NCBI RefSeq assembly: GCF_003385595.1
Contig: NZ_QNUE01000011.1
Location: 85,798-149,797 of the forward strand
Direction: 5' to 3'
DNA length: 64,000 nt
Source of the DNA: Chryseobacterium flavum
GTDB lineage: Bacteria > Bacteroidota > Bacteroidia > Flavobacteriales > Weeksellaceae
How positions within the stretch are numbered: position 1 is the stretch's first letter; each line of letters opens with the position of its first letter. The position numbers were made by a program, and so were the translations under genes. This document shows positions 51,709 to 61,808 of the stretch, in pieces. The notes under the pieces are model-generated. The model was not told the origin of the DNA. It made no database searches and was given only the letters and a program-made list of their open reading frames with translations.

Positions 51709-52818
51709 ATGAATTTTGAACAGATCTATTCTCAAACCCCCGGTTTCTCAAATCGCTATATTTCTCCTGAAAAATTATTTTCTTACCTACAGACAAATCT
51801 CAGCGATTATATTCAGCAGATCGGAACCTCCTATTTAGATAAGCCTATTTATCAGTTAAGCATCGGGACCGGAAATATCCAGGTACTGGCGTGGTCGCAA
51901 ATGCACGGAAATGAATCCAATGCTACTCATGCCATGCTAGATCTTTTAGTTAGTCTTGATAAAGCTCCCAAAATGAAAGAGGATTTGTTCAGTAAAATAA
52001 GACTTGACTTTATATTCATGCTGAATCCGGATGGATCTGAAAGATGGACCAGACTGAATGCTGCCGATATTGACCTGAACAGGGATTTCCATAACGAGGC
52101 AAGCAAAGAAATCAGGTTTCTGAAAAATGCAGCTGCTTCAAAGAAGTATGATTATGCATTAAATCTCCATGAGCAGAGAACCATTTTTACTACTGATGGT
52201 ATTCATCCTGCAACACTTTCCTTTTTGGCTCCGTCAGAAAATGTGGAACGCACCGTGACTGAAAACAGAAAAAAGTGCATGGCCGTAATCGGAAGGGTAT
52301 ACAGTCATTTAAAAGATATGATTCCTAACCAGATCGGAAGATATTCTGATGAATTCTATCCAACTTCTACAGGAGATAATTTTATAAAGGCCGGCATGCC
52401 TACCATTTTATTTGAAGGCGGTCATTTTATAGATGACTATACCAGAAAAGGGACGAGGAAATATTATACCATTGCTCTTTATTACGCTTTACAAGCAATC
52501 AGTGAATTAAATTCTGACTTCACAGGCTGGGAAACTTATCTTGATATTCCTGAAAATAAAGAAACCCATTATGATATTGTTTACAGGAATGTGAAATTAA
52601 ATACCGAGCATGAATGCATTCTTGATATTGCTGTTCAGTACAGAGAAATCATAGAAGAAGGAAAAGATGAGATTTCCTTTATTCCGTTTGTTATGGAAGT
52701 TGGAGACGTAAAAAAAAGAAAAGGCTGGCTGGAAATAGATTGTACAGGGAAAAAATTTATTTCAGAAACCAAATATCCGAAACTGGATGCAGTAGTAAGC
52801 TTTACCATAGAAGATTAG
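51709..52818 (+). CDS. M14-family zinc carboxypeptidase
   Basis: The 369-residue protein has the M14 zinc ligands His66 and Glu69 (QMHGNES) and His154 (NLHEQR), the substrate-binding Asn124-Arg125 (DLNRDF) and the catalytic Glu236 (LFEGGHF). No signal peptide is visible with this start, so it may be cytosolic. Starts at 51625 or 51673 in the same frame would add a non-conserved tail in AT-rich DNA and are less likely. Members cut C-terminal residues or act on peptidoglycan-like or modified peptides. Confidence 0.87.
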   Translation: MNFEQIYSQTPGFSNRYISPEKLFSYLQTNLSDYIQQIGTSYLDKPIYQLSIGTGNIQVLAWSQMHGNESNATHAMLDLLVSLDKAPKMKEDLFSKIRLDFIFMLNPDGSERWTRLNAADIDLNRDFHNEASKEIRFLKNAAASKKYDYALNLHEQRTIFTTDGIHPATLSFLAPSENVERTVTENRKKCMAVIGRVYSHLKDMIPNQIGRYSDEFYPTSTGDNFIKAGMPTILFEGGHFIDDYTRKGTRKYYTIALYYALQAISELNSDFTGWETYLDIPENKETHYDIVYRNVKLNTEHECILDIAVQYREIIEEGKDEISFIPFVMEVGDVKKRKGWLEIDCTGKKFISETKYPKLDAVVSFTIED

Positions 52819-52819
52819 A

Positions 52820-52857
52820 AAAAACGGCAGTCAAAACTAATTGATTGCCGTTTTTAT
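52820..52857. terminator. Bidirectional terminator
   Basis: AAAACGGCA...TGCCGTTTT arms with an inner TCAA/TTGA pairing between the convergent M14 and DUF4920 genes, with a T-run on the plus strand. Confidence 0.75.
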
Positions 52858-52903
52858 TTTTTGGTATTTTCATAAGCCTGCAGATTCTGTAGTCAGGTGA
52901 AAT

Positions 52904-53416
52904 CTAGTTAACCACTTTAATTCCGTTTGCTACAAATCTGATTTCCTCTTTAGGCTGAGTGATGGCATCAATCTCGGACTGAGGCTTGTTGGCATCTTCT
53001 GCGTAATGTTTCTGTTCATTTACCGATGTTACTTTTCTTTCTGCGCTTCCTTCCAGTACCACATTTTTACCCTTTAAAGCGGTAGGTACGAAAAAAGCAT
53101 AGTCTTTCATTTTTACGAAAAATTTAGAATTGTCTTCGGTCTGTATGGTTAACCAGCATCCTTTTTTTTCACAAACATCTGTTACTTTACCTTTGACTGC
53201 TACATTTTCCAGTTTTTTATTTTCCTTTTTAAGCTGTTTGCCCAGTTTATCCGCTGTAATTGCTTTCGATTCAGCAGAAGAATCAATTCCCCCTCCGTAA
53301 GTGTCACCTGCCAGGGCATTTCCTGCCGGTGGCCCGAATGTTTGCGAGGTTTCTTGTGCAAAAGCAAGAGCAGATACACTTACAGCTGCTGCGAGTAATA
53401 TGGCTTTGAATTTCAT
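52904..53416 (-). CDS. Secreted DUF4920-family protein
   Basis: The 170-residue protein has a signal peptide (MKFKAILLAAAVSVSALAFAQ) and a domain matching DUF4920: VKGKVTDVCEKKGCWLTI (about 75-92, with two Cys), FFVKMKDYAFFVPTALKGKNV (partly, about 99-118) and a Glu/Lys-rich end. The fold resembles small OB-like periplasmic proteins; the function is unknown. A start six codons earlier (53434) is possible, but the signal peptide fits the later ATG. Single gene. Confidence 0.8.
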   Translation of the reverse strand: MKFKAILLAAAVSVSALAFAQETSQTFGPPAGNALAGDTYGGGIDSSAESKAITADKLGKQLKKENKKLENVAVKGKVTDVCEKKGCWLTIQTEDNSKFFVKMKDYAFFVPTALKGKNVVLEGSAERKVTSVNEQKHYAEDANKPQSEIDAITQPKEEIRFVANGIKVVN

Positions 53417-53536
53417 TTTTAATATTTTTTTCAAAAGTACTAATTAAAATTGAATCATAAATCGATAAAAAGTTGATAAAAAACATGTGCTTTTCGTAGA
53501 TTGGTAATAAAATTCAAAATGAAAGGCATATTTGTT

Positions 53537-53544
53537 TATATTTG
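53537..53544 (+). promoter_or_regulatory. -7 promoter element of the amino acid permease gene
   Basis: TATATTTG 16 nt before the start codon; no TTG at the expected distance is clear. Confidence 0.45.
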
Positions 53545-53560
53545 ACACCTATACTTGACT

Positions 53561-54967
53561 ATGCAAAAAAAATTAAAACTATGGGATGCCATTATGCTGG
53601 TAATGGGGTCTATGATCGGAAGCGGGATATTTATTGTAAGTGCTGATATGATGCGTAATCTCGGATCAGGATTCTGGCTTATTATAGTGTGGGTAATCAC
53701 AGGAGTTATGACTGTAGCTGCAGCAATAAGTTATGGGGAACTTTCTGCACTGTTTCCGAAAGCCGGGGGGCAATATACTTATCTGAAGGAGATTTTCGGG
53801 AAGAAGATGGGCTTCCTTTATGGCTGGGGACTATTTACTGTAATTCAGACAGGAACTATTGCCGCAGTAGCGATGGCTTTCGGTAAATTTACAGCTTATC
53901 TGGTTCCGTCATTAAATGATGCTGCACCCCTTTTTCAAAGTGGAGAATTTAAAATTACCTGGGTACAGATTCTGGCCATTGCCGTCATTATTCTGCTTAC
54001 TTACGTTAATACCAGAGGAGTGGAAAGTGGAAAAATCCTGCAGAATATATTTACGGGCTCCAAGATTATTGCCCTGGTAGGTTTAATTGCGCTTGGATTT
54101 ATATTGGTAGACATTTCTCATCTGGCCGAAAATTTCAGTATATCGGATTCATATAATAATCTGAAAAAAGATATACAGGGCAATTTCCTAAAAGAAGGCT
54201 GGGCACCCATTGAGGGGATGACATTACTGGGAGGAATAGCTGCTGCTATGGTAGGTTCTGTATTCAGTTCCGTAGCCTGGGAAAGTGTGACCTTTGTTTC
54301 AGGAGAAATTGATAACCCAAAGAAAAATGTGGTTAAATCTATGATCTATGGTACTTCAGCAGTAATGATTCTATATATAGCAGTCAATTTGGTATATCTG
54401 AACGCATTGGACAGAGATGGAATTGCTTTTGCAGCAAATGACAGGGTTGCGGTAGCTGCATCACAGAATATTTTTGGAAGTGCCGGAACCATCATCATTG
54501 CTTTACTGGTGATGATTTCTACTTTCGGATGTGATAACGGACTTATTCTGGCGGGAGCAAGGGTTTTCCAGACGATGGCAAAAGATGGGATGTTTTTTAA
54601 GTCCGCAGTAAAGAATAATAAAAATGAAGTTCCGGAAAATGCTTTATGGATGCAGGGGATCTGGGCGTCTTTACTGTGTCTGAGCGGACAGTATGGAAAC
54701 CTTCTGGATATGATTTCTTTTGTGATTGTTCTGTTTTATATGATTACTGTTTTTGGGGTAATCTATTTAAGAATTAAACAACCGGCTCTTGAAAGACCAT
54801 ATAAGACATGGATGTATCCGGTAACCCCTGTTATCTATCTGATTATCGGGACAGGATTCTGTATTCTGCTTTTAATTTATAAGCAGCAATATACATGGCC
54901 TGGATTTATTATGGTTTTACTCGGGCTTCCTGTATACTATTTTATTAACCGGAAGAAACAGGCCTAA
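53561..54967 (+). CDS. APC-family amino acid permease
   Basis: The 468-residue transporter has 12 helices and the APC unwound helix 1 motif MGSMIGSGIFIVSADM (about 15-30) and helix 6 region (AWESVTFVSGEIDNPKKN, about 244-261, with E-x-x-x-P-x-x). It exchanges or imports amino acids, in the LAT-like/YfnA-like group. ATG 53561 is chosen over a TTG two codons earlier. A long-stem terminator follows. Confidence 0.9.
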   Translation: MQKKLKLWDAIMLVMGSMIGSGIFIVSADMMRNLGSGFWLIIVWVITGVMTVAAAISYGELSALFPKAGGQYTYLKEIFGKKMGFLYGWGLFTVIQTGTIAAVAMAFGKFTAYLVPSLNDAAPLFQSGEFKITWVQILAIAVIILLTYVNTRGVESGKILQNIFTGSKIIALVGLIALGFILVDISHLAENFSISDSYNNLKKDIQGNFLKEGWAPIEGMTLLGGIAAAMVGSVFSSVAWESVTFVSGEIDNPKKNVVKSMIYGTSAVMILYIAVNLVYLNALDRDGIAFAANDRVAVAASQNIFGSAGTIIIALLVMISTFGCDNGLILAGARVFQTMAKDGMFFKSAVKNNKNEVPENALWMQGIWASLLCLSGQYGNLLDMISFVIVLFYMITVFGVIYLRIKQPALERPYKTWMYPVTPVIYLIIGTGFCILLLIYKQQYTWPGFIMVLLGLPVYYFINRKKQA

Positions 54968-54985
54968 GATTCAGAACTGGCATAC

Positions 54986-55022
54986 ACAGGGCTTTCAATT
55001 CAAATTGAAAGCCCTGTTTTTT
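54986..55022 (+). terminator. Strong terminator after the amino acid permease gene
   Basis: A perfect 15-bp stem (54986-55000 with 55003-55017) and a T-run. Confidence 0.92.
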
Positions 55023-55124
55023 GAATTTTATTTAATTTATTATGATAATTATTTAGCGAAAATGCGTATTTTGGTATTTCGTTTTTAAGTAAACATGACC
55101 ATGAAGTAAAATAAGAAGTTGATT

Positions 55125-55565
55125 ATGGATACACCAAATTACAGAATGCCTTTTGTTCCATCTACTTTAATGACCGAAGGCGGAAGTATCGATACATGCG
55201 ATATGGGAGAAAGTATTGCCCACAACATTATGCTGCTGATCACAACAAAGAAAGGGGAGAACAGATATGATGAAAATTATGGAAATGATGTCTGGAATCT
55301 CGAATTTGATAACGGAGTAACCAGTGCTATCTGGGAGAATGTTTTCATCAAAAGCCTAAAGAGACAGATCCAGGAATATGAACCCCGGATTGTACAGCCG
55401 CAGATAGAAGCCCATATACAGTTTGTAGAACACAGTTACGATACGAAAGAACACACAGAAATCAAGAAGAAAGTGAGGATTGCCATCAATGCTAAAATGG
55501 AGGCAACAGGAGAGCGTTTTAGTTTTTCAACGGAATTATTCCTGAGTCCGATGTCTATTGATTAA
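55125..55565 (+). CDS. tssE: gp25/TssE-like type VI secretion baseplate protein
   Basis: The 146-residue protein has the gp25-like baseplate wedge core: GESIAHNIMLLITTKKGENR then YDENYGNDVWNLEFDN (28-63), matching the G-E-x-R-x-x-x-x-Y-G motif of TssE and phage T4 gp25. It helps start sheath assembly on the baseplate. It is followed 24 bases on by tssF, the order of Bacteroidota subtype-iii T6SS loci. The start at ATG 55125 is preferred over TTG 55119. Confidence 0.8.
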   Translation: MDTPNYRMPFVPSTLMTEGGSIDTCDMGESIAHNIMLLITTKKGENRYDENYGNDVWNLEFDNGVTSAIWENVFIKSLKRQIQEYEPRIVQPQIEAHIQFVEHSYDTKEHTEIKKKVRIAINAKMEATGERFSFSTELFLSPMSID

Positions 55566-55589
55566 TGTTTTTTAACAGCACCAAAATTT

Positions 55590-57473
55590 ATGAATTTAGA
55601 TCAGAATATTTATTCCAAAGAATCTGTAAAAGCCAGAATGCTTCAGAACGCTACCAAAGTATGGGGATTGAAAAGTCCGCAATCTTTAGACCCGTTTGTA
55701 AAATTACTGATAGATGCATTCAGTACAGAAGTCTTTAAAGCAAACAATGAAATTCAGACAGTAAATGCACGTATTCTGGAAAAGTTGGCAAAACTTCTGA
55801 CACCATCCATTTATACCCATCCCATTCCTGCTCATTCAGTGGCTTTTACACAGCCTTACGAATCTTCGGAAGTATTACTGGAACATACGGAATTTTTCTT
55901 CCGCAAACAAATGACTTCTACTATAAAGTCAGAGTCTGATAAGCAGGTAAATATCCCTTTTACACCTGTTGGAAATGTAAGAATCAATAAGGTTCATACC
56001 TCCATAATGTTTGTGGGAAATACCTGTTACAGCATTGATGACCGGTTCAATAAAATTCCTATTGCAAGGTTTGCAGGAAGACCTGAAGACTATAGAAGAA
56101 TTACAATAGGTGTAGATGTCAGCAGATATACCAACGAAAATTTCCCTAAGTATTTAAGTGTTTTCTGCTCCAATCCCGCTTTTGAACATCTGGATTTTGT
56201 ATATAAACTGTTACCTTATATTACGGTTTCCAGCAATGGAAATCCACTGTTTGTAAGAGAAGGACTGAGCTATCTTACAGAAAACCGGCCTGATGGTTAT
56301 GAGCAAATGTTCAGAGAACAGTCTATCCGTAATAAAGTGATCGACGATATCAAGAGTATTTACCGGCATAAGTTTATTGAAATTACAGGACTTTCCCAAA
56401 GTTTATTCTCGGAGCCGGGGAAACTGCCGGAGAATCTCGAATTTCTTCAGGCAAAAGAAGAGATTGTAAAATATATAGAGAACAAAAAATACCTGTGGCT
56501 TACTTTTGAATTTCCCCCGCAATTTTCTGCTGAAATTCTGGATAATTTTTCATTCGTGCTTAATGCCTTTCCAATCTATAACAGGGGCTGGAAAAAAACA
56601 GAGTATAGTCTGGATATAATGGGAAATAACATTCCCTTAGTAACGGATGAAGGTGAACATTTCCTATATGTAGATGAGGTTCAGGACGGAGATGGAAGAA
56701 AGTATACAGAAATTCCATTTACACCGGCAGATGATCTTAAAAAAGGACTATATACCGTAAGAAAAGGAGGAATGGAACGTTTCACCAGCCGAAATGCTGT
56801 TGATATGATTGCCAATGTGCTGGAGCTGACCAGAGATGAGATTGCGGCATTCTCTCTTTTAAACAGAGATAATGTAAAAGGAGTGCTCAGTGAAATGTCT
56901 GATAAGATGAAGTCTATGGTACAGAAAGTAAATAATGCCAAAAGGAATATCAGACAAGAACTGAATTATGTAATTATGGAGCCTGTGGAAAAAACAGATC
57001 ACACATATGCATCTTTCTGGGTGACACATTGTACGCTGGCCAACCATATGCGTCCGGGAACTGAGCTTTCCAATCAGCTGAAATCGCAGACGATAGTTTT
57101 GCTTACCGAGACTCTGGGAGGAGCAGAAGAACAAAAAGGAACAGATAGTATTCAGGCTTATAAATATGCACTGACTACCAGAGATAAGATCATTTCACTT
57201 GAAGATGTCAAAAATTATTGCAGAATGATTTTAAAAGATGAAGTTAAAGAAGTAAGGGTGAGAAGAGGAACAATGATCAGCAATAAGCCTAAAGAAGGTT
57301 TTGTAAGAACTGTTGAAGTGGAAATTGTTCCGCAGAATTATTCTTTTTATGGCAGGGCGTATTGGGAGAATATGTCTAATATTCTCAGAAACCAGATTAT
57401 TGCCAAAGCAATAGATGGTATTGAATACCTGGTAAAAATAAGCAATGAAGATGTTGAGTTCCAGGATATGTAA
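55590..57473 (+). CDS. tssF: Type VI secretion system baseplate subunit TssF
   Basis: The 627-residue protein matches the TssF/VasA/ImpG pattern: a helical N-terminus (ARMLQNATKVWGLKSPQS), the PSIYTHPIPAHSVAFTQP segment (about 73-90), a central beta-rich region, and the C-terminal LEDVKNYCRMILKDEVKEV region (about 535-553) typical of baseplate wedge proteins. TssF forms the wedge with TssE, TssG and TssK. TssG, the sheath, tube, spike, ClpV and membrane complex genes are not nearby. It ends 22 bases before a lipoprotein gene. Confidence 0.83.
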   Translation: MNLDQNIYSKESVKARMLQNATKVWGLKSPQSLDPFVKLLIDAFSTEVFKANNEIQTVNARILEKLAKLLTPSIYTHPIPAHSVAFTQPYESSEVLLEHTEFFFRKQMTSTIKSESDKQVNIPFTPVGNVRINKVHTSIMFVGNTCYSIDDRFNKIPIARFAGRPEDYRRITIGVDVSRYTNENFPKYLSVFCSNPAFEHLDFVYKLLPYITVSSNGNPLFVREGLSYLTENRPDGYEQMFREQSIRNKVIDDIKSIYRHKFIEITGLSQSLFSEPGKLPENLEFLQAKEEIVKYIENKKYLWLTFEFPPQFSAEILDNFSFVLNAFPIYNRGWKKTEYSLDIMGNNIPLVTDEGEHFLYVDEVQDGDGRKYTEIPFTPADDLKKGLYTVRKGGMERFTSRNAVDMIANVLELTRDEIAAFSLLNRDNVKGVLSEMSDKMKSMVQKVNNAKRNIRQELNYVIMEPVEKTDHTYASFWVTHCTLANHMRPGTELSNQLKSQTIVLLTETLGGAEEQKGTDSIQAYKYALTTRDKIISLEDVKNYCRMILKDEVKEVRVRRGTMISNKPKEGFVRTVEVEIVPQNYSFYGRAYWENMSNILRNQIIAKAIDGIEYLVKISNEDVEFQDM

Positions 57474-57495
57474 CGGAATAACTAAATAAAAATAT

Positions 57496-58425
57496 ATGAA
57501 AAAGATTATTATACTGGCTATGGCTTTGTCTCTGACTACAGTTAGCGTAAGCTGTAAAAAAGCAGTTAATAAACTGGGGAATAAAGTTCTGAATTTAGGA
57601 GGAACCGAAGAGGCAAATGCTATTATTGAATTTAACAATAATCTTATAGATTCTTATAAAAATACTTCAAAACATATTGAAAGGGTTTTAAAATATACAG
57701 AGGCAGCAGCAGCAAAATCAAAAGGCGAAAATGTGATGATCATGCCTATTGTCCTGAGTGCAATGGACCATAGTTTTTCAAGAATAAAAGGAGTTCCTTC
57801 CGGATTTGGAAAAGATAAAGCTGCGATTGAGGCCGATTTTACTACTTATAAGACAAAAAAAGAAAACATAGAGAAAAAGTTTGAAGAGCTTAAATCTTAT
57901 ATGAATTCCGAAGATTATAAGGATGATAGGGGCGCTAAGGCAGAAATGATCAGGAAAGAAATAGAGACTGAAGCAAACGCTTTCTATATTTCAGGAGAAA
58001 ACCTGATGGCAAAAATTAAACCGGCAACAGATGCTGCTGAAGAAGTCATTCTGAAAGATCACCCGATGAAGGAGTATATCATCTCTTCTAAGAAAGTAAT
58101 GAATTCATTGGATTCTGTGATAGAGGTATTGGGTAAACAGTATACCGGAAAATTTAATGAAGCAGAGGCCCAGAAAAAATATGATGAATTTGCCAAAGTT
58201 GCAGAAGCCAATTCAAAAATGGAATTTAATGTTAAAGATCAGCAGTACGCTTATAAAAAAAGCCAATTTGAAAACTTTAATAAATATGCATCTAACTTTT
58301 TGGATACTTATAGAAAATTAATCAGGGATTCTAAGGAAGCAGGAAAAATACCGGACAGTAATATTGAACAGATTGATTCTTCCTATGAATCCGTACTCAG
58401 TGCTTATAACTCATTTGTAAACTGA
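57496..58425 (+). CDS. DUF3829-like lipoprotein linked to the tssEF genes
   Basis: The 309-residue protein has a lipoprotein signal (MKKIIILAMALSLTTVSVSC, Cys20) and a long helical domain rich in Lys, Glu and Tyr, with the N-x-x-I-x-x-Y-N-like start EFNNNLIDSYKNTSKHIERV (about 45-64) of the DUF3829 family. It is probably anchored in a membrane. Its 22-bp gap after tssF indicates one transcript, so it may assist the secretion machine (inference); other T6SS subtypes use the lipoprotein TssJ, which this does not resemble. Confidence 0.7.
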   Translation: MKKIIILAMALSLTTVSVSCKKAVNKLGNKVLNLGGTEEANAIIEFNNNLIDSYKNTSKHIERVLKYTEAAAAKSKGENVMIMPIVLSAMDHSFSRIKGVPSGFGKDKAAIEADFTTYKTKKENIEKKFEELKSYMNSEDYKDDRGAKAEMIRKEIETEANAFYISGENLMAKIKPATDAAEEVILKDHPMKEYIISSKKVMNSLDSVIEVLGKQYTGKFNEAEAQKKYDEFAKVAEANSKMEFNVKDQQYAYKKSQFENFNKYASNFLDTYRKLIRDSKEAGKIPDSNIEQIDSSYESVLSAYNSFVN

Positions 58426-58446
58426 TTAGAAATAATTATTTATACC

Positions 58447-58474
58447 AGACCGATACTTGCGATCGGTCTTTTTA
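58447..58474 (+). terminator. Terminator after the tssE-tssF-lipoprotein group
   Basis: AGACCGAT (58447-58454) pairs with ATCGGTCT (58462-58469), then a T-run. Confidence 0.85.
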
Positions 58475-58545
58475 TTTATATAATAGATTTATTCAATGTT
58501 CAATTTTTGTGTCATTTACGGTGAGCAAAATTCCATAAAATTCCG

Positions 58546-58553
58546 TAATTTTG
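58546..58553 (+). promoter_or_regulatory. -7 promoter element of uvrA
   Basis: TAATTTTG 35 nt before uvrA; no clear TTG upstream and no obvious SOS-type operator. Confidence 0.45.
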
Positions 58554-58588
58554 CACGTTGTGATTTTCAGGCAAGATCACGCTGAATT

Positions 58589-61420
58589 ATGAGCAAATCA
58601 ACAGAATATATAGAAGTTTACGGTGCACGTGAACATAACTTAAAAAACATTAACGTTAAAATTCCTCGGAATGAACTGGTGGTTATTACAGGCCTTTCAG
58701 GAAGTGGAAAATCTTCCCTGGCTTTTGATACCATTTTTGCGGAAGGGCAACGTCGTTATATTGAAACTTTCTCTGCCTATGCACGTCAGTTTTTAGGCGG
58801 GCTTGAACGTCCGGATGTGGATAAAATAGAAGGACTGTCACCTGTTATTGCGATTGAGCAGAAAACAACAAACAAAAATCCACGTTCTACTGTAGGAACC
58901 GTTACAGAATTGTACGATTTCCTGCGTCTTTTATATGCAAGGGTTTCTGATGCATACTCATTATCTACCGGAAAAAAACTGGTAAGTTATACGGAAGATC
59001 AGATTCTTGAAACCATTAAAGAAAATTACAAAGCAGAAAAAATAATGCTTTTGGCTCCGGTTGTACGATCCAGAAAAGGACATTATCATGAACTTTTTGT
59101 ACAAATGGCTAAAAAAGGATACGGCCAGGCAAGGATTGATGGTGAATTGCAGGACATTGAATATGATTTGAAACTTGATCGTTACAAAACCCACGATATT
59201 GATATTGTCATTGACCGTTGGATTATTGGTGAAAATGCTTCAGAAACAAGAATGGAAAAATCATTGCGGACAGCAATGGAAATGGGAGAGGGGATCATTG
59301 GAATTCAGAAGTTGGGGAGTACGGATATTGAATACTTTTCTAAGAATCTGATGGACTCCGAAACAGGACATTCTCTGGCCCTTCCGGAACCCAACACTTT
59401 TTCATTCAATTCCCCGAAAGGAAGCTGCCCGGACTGTAAAGGACTGGGTACGATCAAAAAAATTAATACAGACTACTTTATTGAGAATCCAAAGTTATCA
59501 ATCAACCAGGGAGGCTTACTTCCGTTGGAGGATATTAAATCAAATAAATGGATACTGTCACAGGTTAAAAATATTCTTGAAATCTTCGGATTGGGGTTAA
59601 CAACTCCATTACAGGATGTCCCGGAAGAAGCGCTGGACTATATTTATAATGGCTGTCATAAGGAATTTAATAAAGACCTTAAATATGCCGGGATCACGAA
59701 GAAAATTAAAATAAGCTTTGACGGACTGATTCCTTTTATGGAAGAAATTATTGATGAAAGGGAGTCGTATGAAGCTGTTTTGCTGGAAAGGCATTTTACA
59801 ACGGAGGAAACCTGTCCGGTATGTAATGGGAGCCGTCTTCAGCCTTCAAGTTTAAGCTTTAAAATTGATGGAAAAAATATTGCTGAAGTTAATGCTTTAA
59901 GTTTAGCCGATCTCAAAGACTGGTTAGTAGATGTTAAAGATAAATTTTCTGAGAAAAATAAAATCATTGCTCATGAGATCCTGAAAGAGATTGAAACAAG
60001 GCTTCAGTTCCTGCTGGATGTAGGTCTGGATTATCTGAGTCTGAGCAGAAGTTCAAAGACCCTTTCCGGAGGAGAGTCCCAGAGAATCCGCCTGGCGACA
60101 CAGATCGGGTCCCAGCTGGTCAATGTTTTGTATATTCTTGATGAACCTAGTATAGGTCTTCATCAAAGAGACAATGAAAGATTGATTCATTCATTAAAAA
60201 ACCTCAGGGATATCGGAAACTCTGTACTGGTAGTGGAGCATGATAAAGATATGATTCTGGAAGCTGATGAGGTTCTGGATATTGGACCCAAAGCCGGGAA
60301 ATTCGGGGGTGAGATTCTCTGGCAGGGAAAACCAAAAGATCTTTTAAAAGCCGATACCATTACAGCTCAATATATTAATGGAAAAAGAAAAATTGAAATC
60401 CCTTCCGAAAGAAGAGTCGGAAGTGGGAAAAATATAATATTAAAAGGAGCTACAGGAAATAACCTTAAAAATGTAACTTTAGATATTCCTTTAGGAAAAC
60501 TTGTTGTAGTAACAGGAATATCGGGAAGCGGAAAGTCTTCCCTGATCAACGGAACTTTATATCCTATCCTCAACAAACATTTCTACAGAGCAGTTCAGGA
60601 ACCTTTACCTTATAAAAAAATAGAGGGGCTTGAGAATATTGATAAAATTGTAGATGTAGACCAGACTCCAATTGGAAGAACGCCACGTTCTAATCCAGCT
60701 ACCTATACAGGAATGTTTACCGATATCAGAAATCTTTTTGCGGAATTGCCGGAGAGTAAAATCCGTGGCTATAAACCCGGAAGATTTTCTTTTAATGTGA
60801 AAGGCGGAAGATGTGAAACATGCCAGGGGGGAGGACTGAAAGTCATTGAAATGAATTTCCTTCCGGACGTATATGTTCATTGTGAGACCTGTAACGGGAA
60901 ACGTTTCAACAGGGAAACTCTGGAGGTCCGTTATAAAGGGAAATCTATCTCTGATGTGCTGGATATGACTATAGATGAAGCTGTAGAATTTTTCCAGCCA
61001 ATCCCTAAGATTTTTGCTAAAGTAAAAACATTACAGGATGTAGGTTTAGGATACATTACTTTAGGACAACAGTCGACCACCCTTTCAGGTGGTGAGGCCC
61101 AGCGTATAAAGCTGGCAACCGAACTGGCAAAAAGACAAACCGGGAACACCCTTTATATCCTTGATGAGCCTACAACAGGGCTGCATTTTGAAGATGTAAA
61201 GATCCTGATGGATGCTATTAATCAGTTGGTAGAACTGGGGAATTCATTTATAATCATTGAGCATAATATGGATGTTATCAAACTGGCAGATCACATTATT
61301 GATGTAGGACCGGAAGGAGGAAAACACGGAGGACAGATTGTAGCGCAGGGAACACCGGAAGAGATTATAAAGTCTAAAAAAAGTTTAACCGGAAAGTTCC
61401 TGAAAAGAGAACTGGAATAA
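58589..61420 (+). CDS. uvrA: Excinuclease ABC subunit UvrA
   Basis: The 943-residue ATPase has two ABC modules: Walker [10 protein letters not shown] (35-43) and GISGSGKSS (about 643-651), two ABC signatures ([18 protein letters not shown]), two zinc modules ([16 protein letters not shown] and CETCNGKRF) and Walker [10 protein letters not shown] and ILDEPTTGL. It scans DNA for damage with UvrB in nucleotide excision repair. The length is normal. It is a single gene with its own terminator. Confidence 0.98.
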   Translation: MSKSTEYIEVYGAREHNLKNINVKIPRNELVVITGLSGSGKSSLAFDTIFAEGQRRYIETFSAYARQFLGGLERPDVDKIEGLSPVIAIEQKTTNKNPRSTVGTVTELYDFLRLLYARVSDAYSLSTGKKLVSYTEDQILETIKENYKAEKIMLLAPVVRSRKGHYHELFVQMAKKGYGQARIDGELQDIEYDLKLDRYKTHDIDIVIDRWIIGENASETRMEKSLRTAMEMGEGIIGIQKLGSTDIEYFSKNLMDSETGHSLALPEPNTFSFNSPKGSCPDCKGLGTIKKINTDYFIENPKLSINQGGLLPLEDIKSNKWILSQVKNILEIFGLGLTTPLQDVPEEALDYIYNGCHKEFNKDLKYAGITKKIKISFDGLIPFMEEIIDERESYEAVLLERHFTTEETCPVCNGSRLQPSSLSFKIDGKNIAEVNALSLADLKDWLVDVKDKFSEKNKIIAHEILKEIETRLQFLLDVGLDYLSLSRSSKTLSGGESQRIRLATQIGSQLVNVLYILDEPSIGLHQRDNERLIHSLKNLRDIGNSVLVVEHDKDMILEADEVLDIGPKAGKFGGEILWQGKPKDLLKADTITAQYINGKRKIEIPSERRVGSGKNIILKGATGNNLKNVTLDIPLGKLVVVTGISGSGKSSLINGTLYPILNKHFYRAVQEPLPYKKIEGLENIDKIVDVDQTPIGRTPRSNPATYTGMFTDIRNLFAELPESKIRGYKPGRFSFNVKGGRCETCQGGGLKVIEMNFLPDVYVHCETCNGKRFNRETLEVRYKGKSISDVLDMTIDEAVEFFQPIPKIFAKVKTLQDVGLGYITLGQQSTTLSGGEAQRIKLATELAKRQTGNTLYILDEPTTGLHFEDVKILMDAINQLVELGNSFIIIEHNMDVIKLADHIIDVGPEGGKHGGQIVAQGTPEEIIKSKKSLTGKFLKRELE

Positions 61421-61440
61421 ATAAGAAAATATAATTATAA

Positions 61441-61470
61441 AAAGAATCTGTAAGAGCAGATTCTTTTTTT
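61441..61470 (+). terminator. Terminator after uvrA
   Basis: AAAGAATCTG (61441-61450) pairs with CAGATTCTTT, followed by T residues. Confidence 0.88.
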
Positions 61471-61666
61471 ATTTTTACTCAAAACAACACAAGACTGGTT
61501 ATGAAATATTATTCCATGCTTTGGTGCTCTGAACTGAATCTTCTTGAATTACTATGTTTGGCGTATATTAATTATAAATGAAAATTCTATAAAAGTTAAA
61601 GGCAAAACTGTAATGGATAAATATGAAATTCATGATAATTTTACAATATCATAAAATTAAAACGAT

Positions 61667-61801
61667 ATGAAAAATTTAAAGAAACTGTCTAAGGCAGATT
61701 TAAAATCAGTGTATGGAGGAGAACCAAAGCAATATTGCACGTATTGTGAATGGGCAGATAAAATTTTCTGCAGCGAAATTCCAATCGTTCAATGTCCATA
61801 A
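61667..61801 (+). CDS. Short double-glycine leader peptide, Cys-containing
   Basis: A 44-residue peptide, MKNLKKLSKADLKSVYGG as leader (Gly17-Gly18) and a 26-residue mature part with four cysteines (24, 27, 35, 43) ending Gln-Cys-Pro. The leader matches that of the 61-residue peptide at 2491-2676 in most positions, with the same spacing to the glycine pair. An A-rich leader (ATTAAAACGAT) precedes the ATG, and a terminator follows at once. It is likely exported by a C39-peptidase ABC transporter located elsewhere. The function (bacteriocin, signal or other) is unknown. Confidence 0.72.
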   Translation: MKNLKKLSKADLKSVYGGEPKQYCTYCEWADKIFCSEIPIVQCP

Positions 61802-61808
61802 AAAATTA

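Noticed and set aside
55125..57473. gp25-like and TssF genes as part of a prophage or extracellular contractile injection system
   Set aside because: No tail tube, sheath, spike, tape measure, integrase or lysis genes are present, and the second protein reads as TssF rather than a phage baseplate protein.
61501..61581. 26-codon open frame between uvrA and the double-glycine peptide
   Set aside because: No leader, signal peptide or familiar motif, and chance frames of this size are common in AT-rich spacers.
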